Assembly: GCF_007991655.1 (NCBI RefSeq)
Contig: NZ_BJYT01000007.1
Coordinates: forward strand, 124,001-188,000
DNA length: 64,000 nt
Reading direction: 5' to 3'
DNA from: Segetibacter aerophilus
Lineage (GTDB): Bacteria; Bacteroidota; Bacteroidia; Chitinophagales; Chitinophagaceae
Part shown: positions 53,610 through 61,967 of the stretch, one piece after another
Position numbering within the stretch: position 1 is the first letter of the stretch
How the letters are laid out: each line of letters begins with the position of its first letter
Notes under the pieces: generated by a model
Database searches by the model: none
Seen by the model: the letters and a program-made list of their open reading frames with translations, nothing else
Told to the model about the DNA's origin: nothing
Made by a program: the position numbers and the translations under genes

Positions 53610-55382
53610 ATGCACCTATCATTAAATCCTTATGCACTTATATTATCGGTCAGCGGTCTCGCTACCATAATATTGTCCATAATTATTTATACCCGCTTAA
53701 AATCCGCGGAAAGATCTTTTGCTTTCGTCATCGGCCTGGCCGGATGGTGGGCGCTTACTTATGCAGGAGAATTGTTCTCGTCGAACCTTTCAACCATCAA
53801 GTTCTGGCTGCAGCTGGAATATGTTGGCATAACTTTGCTTCCGCTAGCTTTGCTCCTTTTTATTCATGTTTTTATTTTTAAGCAAAAGCTTGTTATCAGG
53901 CCCTTCCACGCGTGGATTGCTCTTATACCTGTTAGTACTTTAGTTCTTGTTTTTACAAACGATTACCATCATTATTACTATAAATCATTATCCGTTAATA
54001 GTAGTGGTGCATTTCCTTTACTTACCATCGAACCTTCTTTCTGGTATTATGTATTCACCGCATATTTCTATGCAGCACTTGCGTGGTCTATTTATTCGCT
54101 TGCGACTGCTTTTAAAACTGCAGATCGTATCTATGTAAAGCAGAAGAGGATTATTTTTTATGCGCTCGTGATACCCTGGATTTTTAATATCCTCTATAAG
54201 CTTGGTGTAAGGGCTGAACAGAATATTGATTTAACTCCTTTTGCATTTATTGCAACCTCCACCATCATTTCTTTTGGTCTTCTCCGGTATAAACTGCTGG
54301 ATATTATTCCTGAGGCAAGGGAAAAAATTTTCGAGTCGATGCAGGATGGCGTGTTGGTTCTGGACTCCTATAACACGGTCATCGATAAGAATAGTCAAAT
54401 GGAATGCGTCTTATCTCACCTTCCCGAAAAAATAATTGGCGCTCAACTTTTCACGCTGTTTCCTCTTGCGCATCAACTATACCAGGGTGTAATGGAAAGA
54501 AGAAAAAATACGATCGAGATTGAAATAGAGAAAAACGGCAGCAAGAACTATTATGAGGTTGACATCAACGTTCTTACCGACCGAACATCTGATTATAGCG
54601 GGTGCATTTTAATCTTCAACAATATCACGCAGCGCAAGAAAGATGCAATTTCGCTTGCCGCTCTCAATGAACAAAAAGACCGTCTTTTTTCCATTATCGC
54701 ACATGATGTTAGAAGTCCACTAATTAATATCATGGACATGGTTAGGCTAATAGACGAACAGGTAATTACTGAGACAGAGTTTAAAACTTATTTGCCCGAA
54801 CTTTCTAAAAACCTGAATTATACGTCAAGCCTTTTGGATAACCTGCTGCACTGGTCGAAAAGCCAACTGAAGGGAGAAGTAATTAATCCTGGAAACCTTG
54901 ACATTAGAAAAATTGTAAAGCACGAAATAGCATACTATCAACAAAAAGCAACCCAAAAAGGAATATACTTAAGTAGTACAATAGAAGACGAAACGGGGGT
55001 ATTTGTAGATGCTGAAATGATACAGCTGGTCATAAGAAATTTGATCGGCAATGCCATTAAATATTGTAGCAAGGAGGATTACATTATTGTTTCCGCAACC
55101 GTAGATGCTGGCCAGGTTACCATTTGCGTTAAAGATACCGGTAGTGGAATGAAGCCAGAGATAGTGGAGAAACTCTTTAGGTTTGAAACCTTTACCATCC
55201 GGGGTACTAATAACGAGCGGGGAACCGGACTGGGACTACAATTATGTAAAGATTTTGTAGAAAAAAATAACGGTAAAATTTGGGTAACAACCGAATTGAA
55301 TGTCGGTAGTAAATTCTATTTTACAATGCCCGTCGCTAACTCAAAAATACTTATACCTGCTTCTGCCAGTTCCGCTCATTAA
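53610..55382 (+). CDS. Sensor histidine kinase with 7TM N-terminal domain
   Basis: Starting at ATG 53610 gives 590 residues; 48 upstream in-frame codons are not protein-like. Residues about 5-230 hold seven TM segments of the HisKA_7TM type (LAGWWALTYAGELF, FWLQLEYVGITLLPLALLLFI). A PAS-like domain follows (SMQDGVLVLDSYNTVIDKN). The H-box is FSIIAHDVRSPLINIMDMV, the N box NLIGNAIKYC, and the G boxes KDTGSGMKP and GTGLGLQLCKDFVEKNNG. No response regulator is adjacent. Its stop overlaps that of the convergent argH gene by four bases. Confidence 0.92.
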   Translation: MHLSLNPYALILSVSGLATIILSIIIYTRLKSAERSFAFVIGLAGWWALTYAGELFSSNLSTIKFWLQLEYVGITLLPLALLLFIHVFIFKQKLVIRPFHAWIALIPVSTLVLVFTNDYHHYYYKSLSVNSSGAFPLLTIEPSFWYYVFTAYFYAALAWSIYSLATAFKTADRIYVKQKRIIFYALVIPWIFNILYKLGVRAEQNIDLTPFAFIATSTIISFGLLRYKLLDIIPEAREKIFESMQDGVLVLDSYNTVIDKNSQMECVLSHLPEKIIGAQLFTLFPLAHQLYQGVMERRKNTIEIEIEKNGSKNYYEVDINVLTDRTSDYSGCILIFNNITQRKKDAISLAALNEQKDRLFSIIAHDVRSPLINIMDMVRLIDEQVITETEFKTYLPELSKNLNYTSSLLDNLLHWSKSQLKGEVINPGNLDIRKIVKHEIAYYQQKATQKGIYLSSTIEDETGVFVDAEMIQLVIRNLIGNAIKYCSKEDYIIVSATVDAGQVTICVKDTGSGMKPEIVEKLFRFETFTIRGTNNERGTGLGLQLCKDFVEKNNGKIWVTTELNVGSKFYFTMPVANSKILIPASASSAH

Positions 55383-56710
55383 GCAGTCAAATCTTCAATT
55401 GCTTTGTGATATTTTCCAAATTCAAAAGCATCGATCGCTGCCCTCATTGCATCCTTAATTTGTTCGGTGCAAAGGTTTCCAATACTTCCTTCGTGCGTGT
55501 GATTAACGGTTGTAGAATATTCAAACTTGCCTGCTTCGATCTCAAGCCCAACTTTTTTATAAGCATCTCTAAAAGGTGTTCCTTGTAAAACAAGTTTATT
55601 TACTTCTTCTACGCTGAACAAGTATTTGTATTGTTCGTTTTTGAGAAGGTTCTCTTTCACTTTCATGTTACTGATCATCAAGTGCATCATATCAAGGCAA
55701 CTGTTAATTGTAACAAAAGCAGGAAACAAGTATTCTTTTAATAACTGAAAGTCTCTATGGTAGCCGGAGGGAAGATTGGTTGTAAGCAAAGCAACATCGT
55801 TTGGTAAAGCTTGCAGTTGATTGCACTTGGCTCTAATCAACTCGAACACGTCCGGATTTTTTTTATGAGGCATGATTGATGAGCCGGTTGTCAGCTCATC
55901 CGGAAAGGATATGAACCCAAAGTTTTGGTTCATGTAGAGGCAGCAATCCATCGACAGTTTATTGAGAGTTGATGCTACATTGCTTACGGCCTGTGCAACT
56001 ATCCGCTCACTTTTGCCACGGCTCATTTGAGCATACACCACGTTGTAATTTAAATCTTCAAAGCCAAGTAATTGAGTGGTAAGCGTACGGTTTAAAGGAA
56101 ACGAAGAACCATAGCCGGCAGCAGAACCGAGCGGATTTTTATTAACTACTTTGTACGCAGATTGTAAGGTGATGACATCATCAACGAGGCTTTCAGCATA
56201 AGCTCCAAGCCACAATCCAAAAGAAGAAGGCATTGCCAGTTGAAGATGAGTATACCCCGGTAACAGGTTCTCTTTAAAGGCTTCGCTCTTCTGCTGAAGC
56301 AGTTGAAAAAGGTGTTCTATGTTTTGTACAAGTTGTTCAATAGCGCTTCTGAAAAACAATTTTAGATCAACCAACACCTGGTCATTTCGGCTTCGTCCAC
56401 TATGGATTTTTTTGCCAACCTCACCTAATCGTTCTGTCAGTAATAGTTCTACTTGCGAATGAATGTCTTCCACATCATCCTGCAGTGTAAAATTCCCTGC
56501 TTCAATTTCTTTATAGATCTTTTTTAATTCTGCCGATAGAACCTTCCAATCTTCAGATGTTAAAAGGTCAATAGTCTCCAACATTTTTATATGAGCGAGT
56601 GATCCCTGAACATCAAAAGGTGCAAGAAACAGGTCCATCTCCCGGTCATTTCCAACCGTAAATGTTTCTACCGCGGTAGACGTATTTGTATTTTTTTGCC
56701 ACAACTTCAT
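55379..56710 (-). CDS. argH: Argininosuccinate lyase
   Basis: The 443-residue product is a fumarase/aspartase-superfamily enzyme. GSSIMPHKKNPDVFELIR is the family signature with the catalytic Ser loop, and SGRSRNDQVLVDLKLF and GYTHLQLAMP are the other conserved blocks. It splits argininosuccinate into arginine and fumarate, the last step of the pathway. It is the last gene of the leftward arginine cluster, 26 bp after the unknown 154-residue gene. Confidence 0.96.
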   Translation of the reverse strand: MKLWQKNTNTSTAVETFTVGNDREMDLFLAPFDVQGSLAHIKMLETIDLLTSEDWKVLSAELKKIYKEIEAGNFTLQDDVEDIHSQVELLLTERLGEVGKKIHSGRSRNDQVLVDLKLFFRSAIEQLVQNIEHLFQLLQQKSEAFKENLLPGYTHLQLAMPSSFGLWLGAYAESLVDDVITLQSAYKVVNKNPLGSAAGYGSSFPLNRTLTTQLLGFEDLNYNVVYAQMSRGKSERIVAQAVSNVASTLNKLSMDCCLYMNQNFGFISFPDELTTGSSIMPHKKNPDVFELIRAKCNQLQALPNDVALLTTNLPSGYHRDFQLLKEYLFPAFVTINSCLDMMHLMISNMKVKENLLKNEQYKYLFSVEEVNKLVLQGTPFRDAYKKVGLEIEAGKFEYSTTVNHTHEGSIGNLCTEQIKDAMRAAIDAFEFGKYHKAIEDLTA

Positions 56711-56736
56711 GGTAATAATTATTGAAACAAGATGTA

Positions 56737-57201
56737 TTAATCGCCTACATATTTCTGTTCAGAATATGGGGCAGGATAAGTAAGAGACAGCAAATATTCC
56801 CAGTCTAATTTTTCCTTTAAATCAAGCATATATTGTTGCGAGATACCTGGGTAGTTGGATAGGAAAAACAGGCTGATAATTTTATAATACAAGCCAACGA
56901 TGTTTTCCATAGGTTTATCGTTTGCATAAATATCATCAAGAGTAATTGCAACAGGATAATATTTAATCAATTCCTCTTCAACTAAAGACGCCTCGTAAAT
57001 GTTGACACCCTGCGGACTGTTGTCGTCCTTCTTAAACAGCATTATAGAAAGCAAAACTTTCCACTTTTCGTTTAGTATAATATTAAAAGGCTGTAGAATA
57101 TAATTGTGAACAAATTCCTCGAAATATTCTTCCACTTTGTAAGAATAAGGCGGACGATTTGCTTCACTACACACCTTCTTTATCAAAAACTGTTTTATCA
57201 A
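56737..57201 (-). CDS. Unknown 154-residue protein inside the arginine cluster
   Basis: The protein is acidic to neutral, rich in Tyr, Ile and Leu, with no signal peptide and no TM segment (KVEEYFEEFVHNYILQPFNIILNEKWKVLLSIMLF). I do not recognise a family. Its ATG overlaps the argE stop by four bases (ATGA), so translation is coupled, and argH follows 26 bp later. The placement suggests a role in or regulation of arginine synthesis, but that is inference; it could equally be a passenger gene. No active-site-like cluster stands out. Confidence 0.65.
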   Translation of the reverse strand: MIKQFLIKKVCSEANRPPYSYKVEEYFEEFVHNYILQPFNIILNEKWKVLLSIMLFKKDDNSPQGVNIYEASLVEEELIKYYPVAITLDDIYANDKPMENIVGLYYKIISLFFLSNYPGISQQYMLDLKEKLDWEYLLSLTYPAPYSEQKYVGD

Positions 57202-58289
57202 AGTATTACCTTATTTAGCATGGAAATATAACCTTGAATTCCTTCCTCTATTTCATTTAAAAATATAAATTCATCCGCTGTATGACTTCTTGCACTATCG
57301 CCCGGACCACACTTTAAGGCGGGGAAAGGCATTAACGCTTTATCGCTACTTGTGGGTGATCCATAACAAGTTTTTCCAAGACTCATTCCTGCCTGAACAA
57401 GAGGGTGGTTAATGTTAATTCCTGTAGCTCTAAGTCGCATGCTTCTTGGTGCCACCTGCGATGATACGTTTTGTCGAATGATTTCAAATATTTCTTCATG
57501 GCTATACACTTCTGTAATTCTGACATCAACAACAAAGTTGCAGCTGGAAGGAACCATGTTATGAGCCTTGTTTTCTGTGTTGATTACAGTTACAGACATC
57601 TTAACCGGCCCTAGCCACTCGCTTATTTTCGGGTACCGATAGGTGCTAAACCATTCAATATCCTTTACAGCTTTATAAATTGCGTTGTCTCCTTCTTCCC
57701 TTGCGGCATGACTAGCTTTCCCTTGCGCCACACAGTCAAGTACCATCAAACCTTTTTCAGCAATTGCTAACTGCATCTTTGTCGGCTCACCAACAATAGC
57801 ACAATCAATCTCCTTTCCCTGTAACGTTTCTTCAAATTTGTCGTTTCCAAGCAACAACTCAATTCCTCCATAACCACTGATTTCTTCCTCAGCAGTTGCC
57901 GCAAGAATTAGATTGTATTTTAAATCTTCTGTATTATGAAAATGAAGGAATGTAGCAATAAGACTTACAAGGCACCCGCCCGCATCGTTACTTCCCAAAC
58001 CAGATAATTTCCCATCCTTAACAATAGGCGTAAACGGATCGTTTGTATAATGAGGGCTTGGTTTTACCGTGTCGTGATGTGAGTTTAAAAGTATAGTTGG
58101 TTTTGCTACATCGAAGTGTTTATTTACTGCCCATACATTGTTTAGAAGTCTATTATTCTGAATTCCATTTTCAGTAAGAAAGTCTTCTATTATTGTAGCA
58201 GTTCCATCTTCATATTTTGAGTAAGATGCAGTTGAAATTAACTGGTGCAGAAGTTTTACTGCCTTTCTATATAGTAAGTCCGCTGCCAT
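57198..58289 (-). CDS. argE: M20-family N-acylcitrulline/N-acylornithine deacylase (ArgE-like)
   Basis: This is a 363-residue M20 zinc peptidase-fold enzyme. NSHHDTV (about residue 68) holds the first metal His and Asp, GSNDAGGC the bridging Asp, AATAEEEISGYGG the catalytic Glu pair and EPT the next ligand. In Bacteroidota and Xanthomonas, where carbamoylation is done on acylated ornithine, this enzyme removes the acyl group from acylcitrulline. It would therefore act between the transcarbamylase and argininosuccinate synthase. It overlaps argB by one base and the unknown gene by four. Confidence 0.88.
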   Translation of the reverse strand: MAADLLYRKAVKLLHQLISTASYSKYEDGTATIIEDFLTENGIQNNRLLNNVWAVNKHFDVAKPTILLNSHHDTVKPSPHYTNDPFTPIVKDGKLSGLGSNDAGGCLVSLIATFLHFHNTEDLKYNLILAATAEEEISGYGGIELLLGNDKFEETLQGKEIDCAIVGEPTKMQLAIAEKGLMVLDCVAQGKASHAAREEGDNAIYKAVKDIEWFSTYRYPKISEWLGPVKMSVTVINTENKAHNMVPSSCNFVVDVRITEVYSHEEIFEIIRQNVSSQVAPRSMRLRATGININHPLVQAGMSLGKTCYGSPTSSDKALMPFPALKCGPGDSARSHTADEFIFLNEIEEGIQGYISMLNKVIL

Positions 58290-59080
58290 TAATTTATAAA
58301 AAGAGTTCCGCTGGTTTTGCCTGTTGTATTTTGAATAAGATCGTTTGCATCCCCTACCAGAACTTCTTTTACTCCGGCATCAATGGCTGCAAAAGCATTG
58401 TCAATTTTTGGAAGGATACCGGCGAACAATTTCTGTTCACTCAATAATTGCTGATACGTTTTCTTATTAATTATTTTAATGACTGATTCGTCATCGTCTA
58501 CATTTTCTAACACGCCTTTTTTCTCAAAACAATAAATTAATCTTACGTCATACATATAAGACAAAGCAACAGCTAAAGATGAAGCCACTGTATCTGCATT
58601 TGTATTTAAGATGTGACCTTGTCCATCATGAGTAAGCGGTGCAAAGGCAGGAACTAATCCACTATCAAGCAATAACTTTAAACTCTCAACCTTCAACTTT
58701 GAACTTTCCACATCTCCCACCCAGCCAAAATCAACTTCTTTAACGGGACGTTTAGTAGCAGGAATAATGTTACCATCAGCGCCGGTTAAACCAATTGCAT
58801 TGCAACCTAAGGATTGCAATTGCGCAACAATTTTTTTATTCACCAACCCGCCATATACCATTGTTACAAGATCTATGGTTGCATCGTCTGTCACTCGCCT
58901 TCCGTTGATATATTTTGATTCGATACCCAGTTGCTCCCCCATTTTTGTTGCAATCTTTCCACCTCCGTGAATCAAAATCTTGTTTCCTTCAATTGCAGCA
59001 AAATCCTTTAAAAAAGATTGTAACCCGGCTTCGCTGTCTATCACATTTCCACCAATCTTAATAACGAATAGTTCTTGCAT
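58289..59080 (-). CDS. argB: N-acylglutamate kinase
   Basis: The 263-residue product is an amino acid kinase: VIKIGGNVIDS at the N-terminus, LIHGGGKIATKMGEQLGI, and GADGNIIPATKRPVKEVDFGWVGDV are the usual blocks, and NTNADTVASSLAVAL is the ATP-binding part. It phosphorylates N-acyl-glutamate (acetyl, or succinyl in this pathway variant). After VGDV, residues about 129-143 (ESSKLKVESLKLLL) are coded by a repeat-like run of AAAGTT-type units and appear about two residues longer than the usual helix here; see findings. It is followed by argE with a one-base overlap. Confidence 0.93.
   Translation of the reverse strand: MQELFVIKIGGNVIDSEAGLQSFLKDFAAIEGNKILIHGGGKIATKMGEQLGIESKYINGRRVTDDATIDLVTMVYGGLVNKKIVAQLQSLGCNAIGLTGADGNIIPATKRPVKEVDFGWVGDVESSKLKVESLKLLLDSGLVPAFAPLTHDGQGHILNTNADTVASSLAVALSYMYDVRLIYCFEKKGVLENVDDDESVIKIINKKTYQQLLSEQKLFAGILPKIDNAFAAIDAGVKEVLVGDANDLIQNTTGKTSGTLFIN
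58676..58709 (-). repeat. AAAGTTGAA-type tandem repeat inside argB
   Basis: On the minus strand the run GAAAGTTCAAAGTTGAAGG is followed by TTGAGAGTTTAAAGTT, read in frame as part of ArgB. The same kind of low-complexity run is usually intergenic in Bacteroidota. Confidence 0.6.
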
Positions 59081-59114
59081 TATTTGTTTTCAATATGTCG
59101 AAGAATAGTCAAAT

Positions 59115-59162
59115 GTACAAGTGTGCGACGCAACAATGTGTAATAGTAGTAAATGAGTCGGC
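59115..59162 (+). repeat. dispersed covarying repeat, copy 12
   Basis: GTACAAG, TGT, core GCGACGC (59125-59131), AACAATG, 18 bp, GTCGGC. It lies between argF' and argB. Confidence 0.8.
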
Positions 59163-59211
59163 TCTAAAAATATTCTTTAAACCAGTCACCATTTTGTTTA
59201 ATCAAGCAGCT

Positions 59212-60192
59212 TTAAATCCCTCCCTTCGGGGAGGTTAGAAGGGTACTAATTACTGCCTGTGCAGCCCACACCCTGTTTGATGCTTCTTGTGTCACCAGGC
59301 TATTCGGACCGTCTAATATTTCGTCGCTCAATTCTACATTTCTTCTTACGGGGAGGCAGTGCATTACTTTAGCGTTGTTGGTTTGTTGCAACTTGTCGTT
59401 GGTCAACATCCATGATGTGTCACTGCTATGCATCTTCCCGTAATCATTATAGGCGCTCCAATTTTTTACATAAACAAAATCCGCATCCTTGAGCGCTTCA
59501 TCCTGGTCATGAGTGATGGTAGCGCCTTTTGTAAACTTCTCTGCCAGCTCATAACCCTCCGGGTGGGTGATTACAAAATCGGCTTCACCCCAGGCATTTA
59601 TCCATTCAGCAAACGAGTTGGAAACACATTGCGGAAGTGGCTTAATATGCGGAGCCCATGTAAGAACAATCTTAGGTTTACCCCCAGCCCGTAAAGGGGA
59701 GTTAAGCAAATATTCTTTAATCGTGATAATATCCGTCAAACTTTGCAGCGGATGAAGCGTAGCACTTTCGAGGCTGATAACCGGAACACCCGCATACTTA
59801 ATAAACTGGCTGATGTACATCTCGCTGTAATCTTCTTCACGGTTTTTAAGCGAGGGAAAAGTACGGATACACAGAATGTCGAAGTACTTGCCAAGAACGG
59901 GGGCAGCATCTTTTACGTGTTCGACAGTGGTGCCGTTCATAATGGCGCCTTCCTCAAACTCGAGTGCCCAACCTTCTTTGTCAACGTTAAAAACGATCGC
60001 TTCCATTCCAAGTTGTTGTGCAGCTACCTGCGTACTTAATCTTGTGCGCAAACTTGGATTTAGAAACAAAAGACCAATTCTTTTATTTGCGCCAAGTGCC
60101 TTATCCTTAAACGGATCTGCCTTGTACTCCAACGCTTTTTTGACCAAAGCGTTTATATCACTGACATCAGAAACGGAAATGAAATTTTTCAA
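59212..60192 (-). CDS. argF': N-succinylornithine (acylornithine) carbamoyltransferase
   Basis: This 326-residue transcarbamylase of the acylornithine branch has the carbamoyl phosphate loop as NPSLRTRLSTQ, not the STRT form of ordinary OTCase. HPLQSLTDI and TWAPHIKPLPQ are also typical, and MHCLPVRRNVELSDEIL is the C-terminal substrate loop. The residue that separates acetyl- from succinylornithine enzymes is Val90 in NGTTVEHV, matching neither Glu (acetyl) nor Pro (Bacteroides succinyl), but hydrophobic as in succinyl users. An in-frame G-rich repeat codes the NSPLRAGGK loop (about 168-176), and the last codons (LLTSPKGGI) lie in a second repeat. Dispersed repeats flank the gene. Confidence 0.93.
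   Translation of the reverse strand: MKNFISVSDVSDINALVKKALEYKADPFKDKALGANKRIGLLFLNPSLRTRLSTQVAAQQLGMEAIVFNVDKEGWALEFEEGAIMNGTTVEHVKDAAPVLGKYFDILCIRTFPSLKNREEDYSEMYISQFIKYAGVPVISLESATLHPLQSLTDIITIKEYLLNSPLRAGGKPKIVLTWAPHIKPLPQCVSNSFAEWINAWGEADFVITHPEGYELAEKFTKGATITHDQDEALKDADFVYVKNWSAYNDYGKMHSSDTSWMLTNDKLQQTNNAKVMHCLPVRRNVELSDEILDGPNSLVTQEASNRVWAAQAVISTLLTSPKGGI
59217..59237 (-). repeat. G-rich palindrome at the 3' end of argF'
   Basis: On the minus strand CCTCCCCGAAGGGAGGG codes the last residues of ArgF' (TSPKGG) and forms a short palindrome (CTCCC/GGGAG). Confidence 0.6.
59680..59702 (-). repeat. G-rich palindromic repeat inside argF'
   Basis: On the minus strand CTCCCCTTTACGGGC runs on into TGGGGGT, read as SPLRAGG. 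A near-identical unit is present in argC at 62955-62982. Confidence 0.65.
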
Positions 60193-60212
60193 CTTTTATT
60201 TTTATTTAGGTA

Positions 60213-60260
60213 GCCAATTGTAGTTTTCCAATGATGCATTCTTGCGTCGCACTCTTGTAC
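60213..60260 (-). repeat. dispersed covarying repeat, copy 13
   Basis: On the minus strand GTACAAG, AGT, core GCGACGC (60244-60250), AAGAATG, 18 bp, ATTGGC. It lies between argD and argF'. Confidence 0.75.
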
Positions 60261-60334
60261 TTTACATCTTTTGATGGGCTTTTCAACGTTATGGCAAAAA
60301 CGAATTTTACTGCTAAAAAGATTGCTTTTAAAAT

Positions 60335-61510
60335 TTATACCGTTACTGCTCGTTCACTTTCTTTTTTAGCACCGGTTAGTGAAGCAATCTCTGCTTCAAG
60401 TGCTTCTAAAAATTCACTAGCCTGGTCTTTAGTTAATGCCAAAGATGGAAGCAATCGTATAACATTCGGCTTCGCCTCACCGGTAAAAACGTGCTGCTTA
60501 TAGAGCAGGTTTTTCTTTAGGTCTTTTAACTCTTCGGGCACATCAAAGCCTATCATTAAGCCTCGTCCGCGTACGTTTTTAATTTCAGTAATTGCAGCTA
60601 AACGATCTAATAAATAGCTACCAACCTTTTGAGCATTTTCAATTAGGTTCTCTTCTTCCATCACTTCAAGCACGGCAAGGGCAGCAGCGCAGGCAAGCTG
60701 GTTACCACCAAAAGTAGTTCCAAGCATTCCATGTTTTGGAGCAATGTGAGGCGCAATTAAAATTCCGCCAATTGGAAAACCGTTGCCCATTCCTTTAGCC
60801 ATCGTATAAACATCTGCACTTACTCGTCCGTAATCATGAGCGAAGAATTGTCCACTTCTTCCGTAACCATCTTGCACGCTATCAGCGATATAAACAGCAT
60901 TATATTGATTGCACAAGGAACGGATCTTTTGAAGGAAGTTTTCTGTAGCCGGTATAATTCCACCAACACCCTGGATAGCCTCAATTATGACAGAAGATAT
61001 TTCGTCACCTCTTTGTGCGAAACAATCTTCCAACGCTTTCTCATCGTTATAAGGAAGAAAAATAACGTTCTCATTTTCGTTAACGGGAGCCACAATAGCA
61101 GGATTATCTGTAACTGCAACAGCCAGCGATGTTCGGCCATGAAAAGACTTACTAAAGGCGATTATTTTCTTTTTGCCGTTGTAAAAAGAAGCAAGCTTTA
61201 ATGCATTTTCATTTGCCTCCGCACCACTACTTATCAGGAACAACTGGTAGTCTTCTTTACCACTTAGCTTACCCAGTTTTTCAGCAAGTTGTTGCTGCAC
61301 AGGGATTTTTACGGAGTTAGAATAAAAAGCAATCTTGTTCAATTGCTCTTCAATTCGCAACACCCAATGAGGATGAGTATGGCCAATACTGATAACAGCA
61401 TGACCGCCATACATATCAAGGTATTTTGTTCCCTGGTCATCCCAAACATAAGAGCCTTTAGCCTTAGTAATGGTGATGTTGTTAAGTGGGTAAACGTCGA
61501 AGAGTTTCAT
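60335..61510 (-). CDS. argD: Acylornithine aminotransferase
   Basis: This 391-residue class III aminotransferase shows SSGAEANENALKLA as the PLP phosphate-binding segment, SFHGRT, EAIQGVGGIIP, and the Schiff-base Lys239 in TMAKGMGNGFPIGG. FGGNQLACAAALAVLEVM completes the set. It converts acylglutamate semialdehyde to acylornithine. The ADEVQ motif reads ADSVQ here: Asp210, which binds the PLP ring, is kept, but the next residue is Ser211 and not Glu. A four-helix cassette is inserted between this gene and argC. Confidence 0.94.
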   Translation of the reverse strand: MKLFDVYPLNNITITKAKGSYVWDDQGTKYLDMYGGHAVISIGHTHPHWVLRIEEQLNKIAFYSNSVKIPVQQQLAEKLGKLSGKEDYQLFLISSGAEANENALKLASFYNGKKKIIAFSKSFHGRTSLAVAVTDNPAIVAPVNENENVIFLPYNDEKALEDCFAQRGDEISSVIIEAIQGVGGIIPATENFLQKIRSLCNQYNAVYIADSVQDGYGRSGQFFAHDYGRVSADVYTMAKGMGNGFPIGGILIAPHIAPKHGMLGTTFGGNQLACAAALAVLEVMEEENLIENAQKVGSYLLDRLAAITEIKNVRGRGLMIGFDVPEELKDLKKNLLYKQHVFTGEAKPNVIRLLPSLALTKDQASEFLEALEAEIASLTGAKKESERAVTV

Positions 61511-61513
61511 GGG

Positions 61514-61546
61514 AGTTTTAAGTTGTGAGTTATAAGTTATAAGTCA
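61514..61546 (+). repeat. AAGTTATAAGT repeat, left flank of the four-helix cassette
   Basis: AGTTTTAAGTTGTGAG then TTATAAGTTATAAGT lies just upstream of the argD start. A similar run in inverted orientation lies at 61936-61967. Confidence 0.65.
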
Positions 61547-61632
61547 GGTTTAGGTTGAAGTATTAGGATAAGGGTTTGAAGGTTTATCTTGAACTTTTCC
61601 TATTAATGAAATAAGCATTCCTTTTACGTCAT

Positions 61633-61935
61633 TTATTGGGTGAATAGAATATCAAAGTTTTTTTGCTTCAGATAGCCCCGGTCTTTAGAAAGAATTAGAA
61701 AATATTCGGCTTCGTTTGAAGATCCGAGGGCAATATTTAAGAAGTTGGCGAAGTCGCTTTGGGAATTCTTTCCACAGCCTTCAGCAATATTTGCAGGAAT
61801 TGAAGAAGAGGATCTTCTGATTTGATTGGTTAAGCTATAAATTTCCTCCTTTGGAAAACCTTTAGTAACCTCATACACCCTCAGAGTAAATTGATGAGCT
61901 TTATCCCAAACTTTCAAATCTTTATAGTTCTGCAT
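61633..61935 (-). pseudogene. Four-helix bundle (S23/IVP-type) protein gene with frameshifted 3' end
   Basis: The first 100 codons give MQNYKDLKVWDKAHQFTLRV..., with IRRSSSSIPANIAEGCGK and SSNEAEYFLILSKDRGYL: the four-helix bundle family related to proteins coded within 23S rRNA intervening sequences. The frame stops at FDILFTQ, short of the usual fourth helix. The missing end is present in another frame: shifting one base just before the stop gives HPINDVKGMLISLIGKV, ending at 61550. A lost base (or read error) near the CTATTCACC site explains this. The gene and its remnant fill the space between argC and argD and are flanked by inverted AAGTTATAAGT-type repeats. Confidence 0.75.
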
Positions 61936-61967
61936 AACTTATCACTTACAACTTACAACTTATCACT
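61936..61967 (-). repeat. AAGTTGTAAGT repeat, right flank of the four-helix cassette
   Basis: On the minus strand AGTGATAAGTTGTAAG then TTGTAAGTGATAAGTT leads directly into the four-helix start codon, mirroring the run at 61514-61546. The end of the argC stop lies at its edge. Confidence 0.65.
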
